This document shows positions 17,867 through 17,905 of a stretch of 17,905 nucleotides of DNA, piece after piece. Every line of letters begins with the position of its first letter. Positions within the stretch are counted from its first letter, which is position 1. A program made the position numbers and the translations under genes. Below the pieces are notes generated by a model. The model was not told where the DNA came from, made no database searches, and saw nothing but the letters and a program-made list of their open reading frames with translations. The stretch lies in the NCBI GenBank assembly GCA_030407315.1, contig JALQPE010002327.1, positions 1 to 17,905 on the forward strand, given 5' to 3'. Source of the DNA: Asparagopsis taxiformis. Taxonomy: Eukaryota; Rhodophyta; Florideophyceae; Bonnemaisoniales; Bonnemaisoniaceae.

Positions 17867-17905
17867 GAAGCCCCAACTATGAAGAAATCGTGTTTCAGGG
17901 GTGTT

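Noticed and set aside
1..17905. tRNA, rRNA or CRISPR array
   Set aside because: No cloverleaf, rRNA core sequence or spaced identical repeats with unique spacers were seen. The only regular array is the minisatellite without unique spacers.

Overview
The window looks like nuclear DNA of a eukaryote. It encodes a SET-domain protein, nuclear-localisation-like basic clusters and AT-hook-like N-termini. It also has AT-rich spacers, palindromic repeats resembling MITEs, a 35-bp minisatellite, and no bacterial-style operons or ribosome binding sites. An algal origin is possible (a red or other macroalga is a guess), but nothing in the sequence proves it.

The core is the minus-strand block from 11.2 kb down to 3.4 kb, which holds two large co-oriented genes. 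Gene 1 (11196 to 7661) reads ParB-like N-terminal domain, long Pro/Ser-rich linker, Cys/His zinc finger, basic tail, then a 2-oxoglutarate/Fe(II) dioxygenase. The dioxygenase lies in the same frame as the preceding segment and is separated from it only by one TAG codon. Gene 2 (6902 to 3447) reads unknown N-terminal region (about 560 residues), beta-class DNA amino-methyltransferase (DPPY motif first, then the FAGT SAM-binding motif), Ser/Gln-rich linker, then a SET domain. A third gene on the same strand (2336 to 1206) starts with a short amphipathic stretch and is otherwise unrecognised. Together these encode a possible DNA-modifying enzyme, a possible histone or protein methyltransferase, a possible oxidative demethylase or hydroxylase, and a ParB/zinc-finger DNA-binding protein. 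This looks like an epigenetic write/erase cassette, possibly cargo of a mobile element.

The plus strand carries two diverged members of one unnamed family (12216 to about 13718 and 16415 to about 17866). Both begin with a basic AT-hook-like N-terminus and share a central motif block. A decayed coding stretch of unknown identity occupies the first 720 bases. The 12.2 kb gene is bracketed by hairpins carrying CACTGTC/GACAGTG words, followed by a 16-unit minisatellite rich in the same words. That arrangement suggests a transposon.

Four copies of a near-perfect palindromic element of about 120 bp sit in the gaps around the minus-strand genes (11.65, 7.28, 3.14 and 2.64 kb).

Every multi-domain gene here changes reading frame several times while keeping good coding character on both sides of each change. 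I therefore call most of them pseudogenes or frameshifted genes. Recent decay of an element is the simplest explanation. Assembly indels are a real alternative at some points, such as the poly-G run near 9.68 kb. Function assignments rest on motifs read by eye, with no database search.
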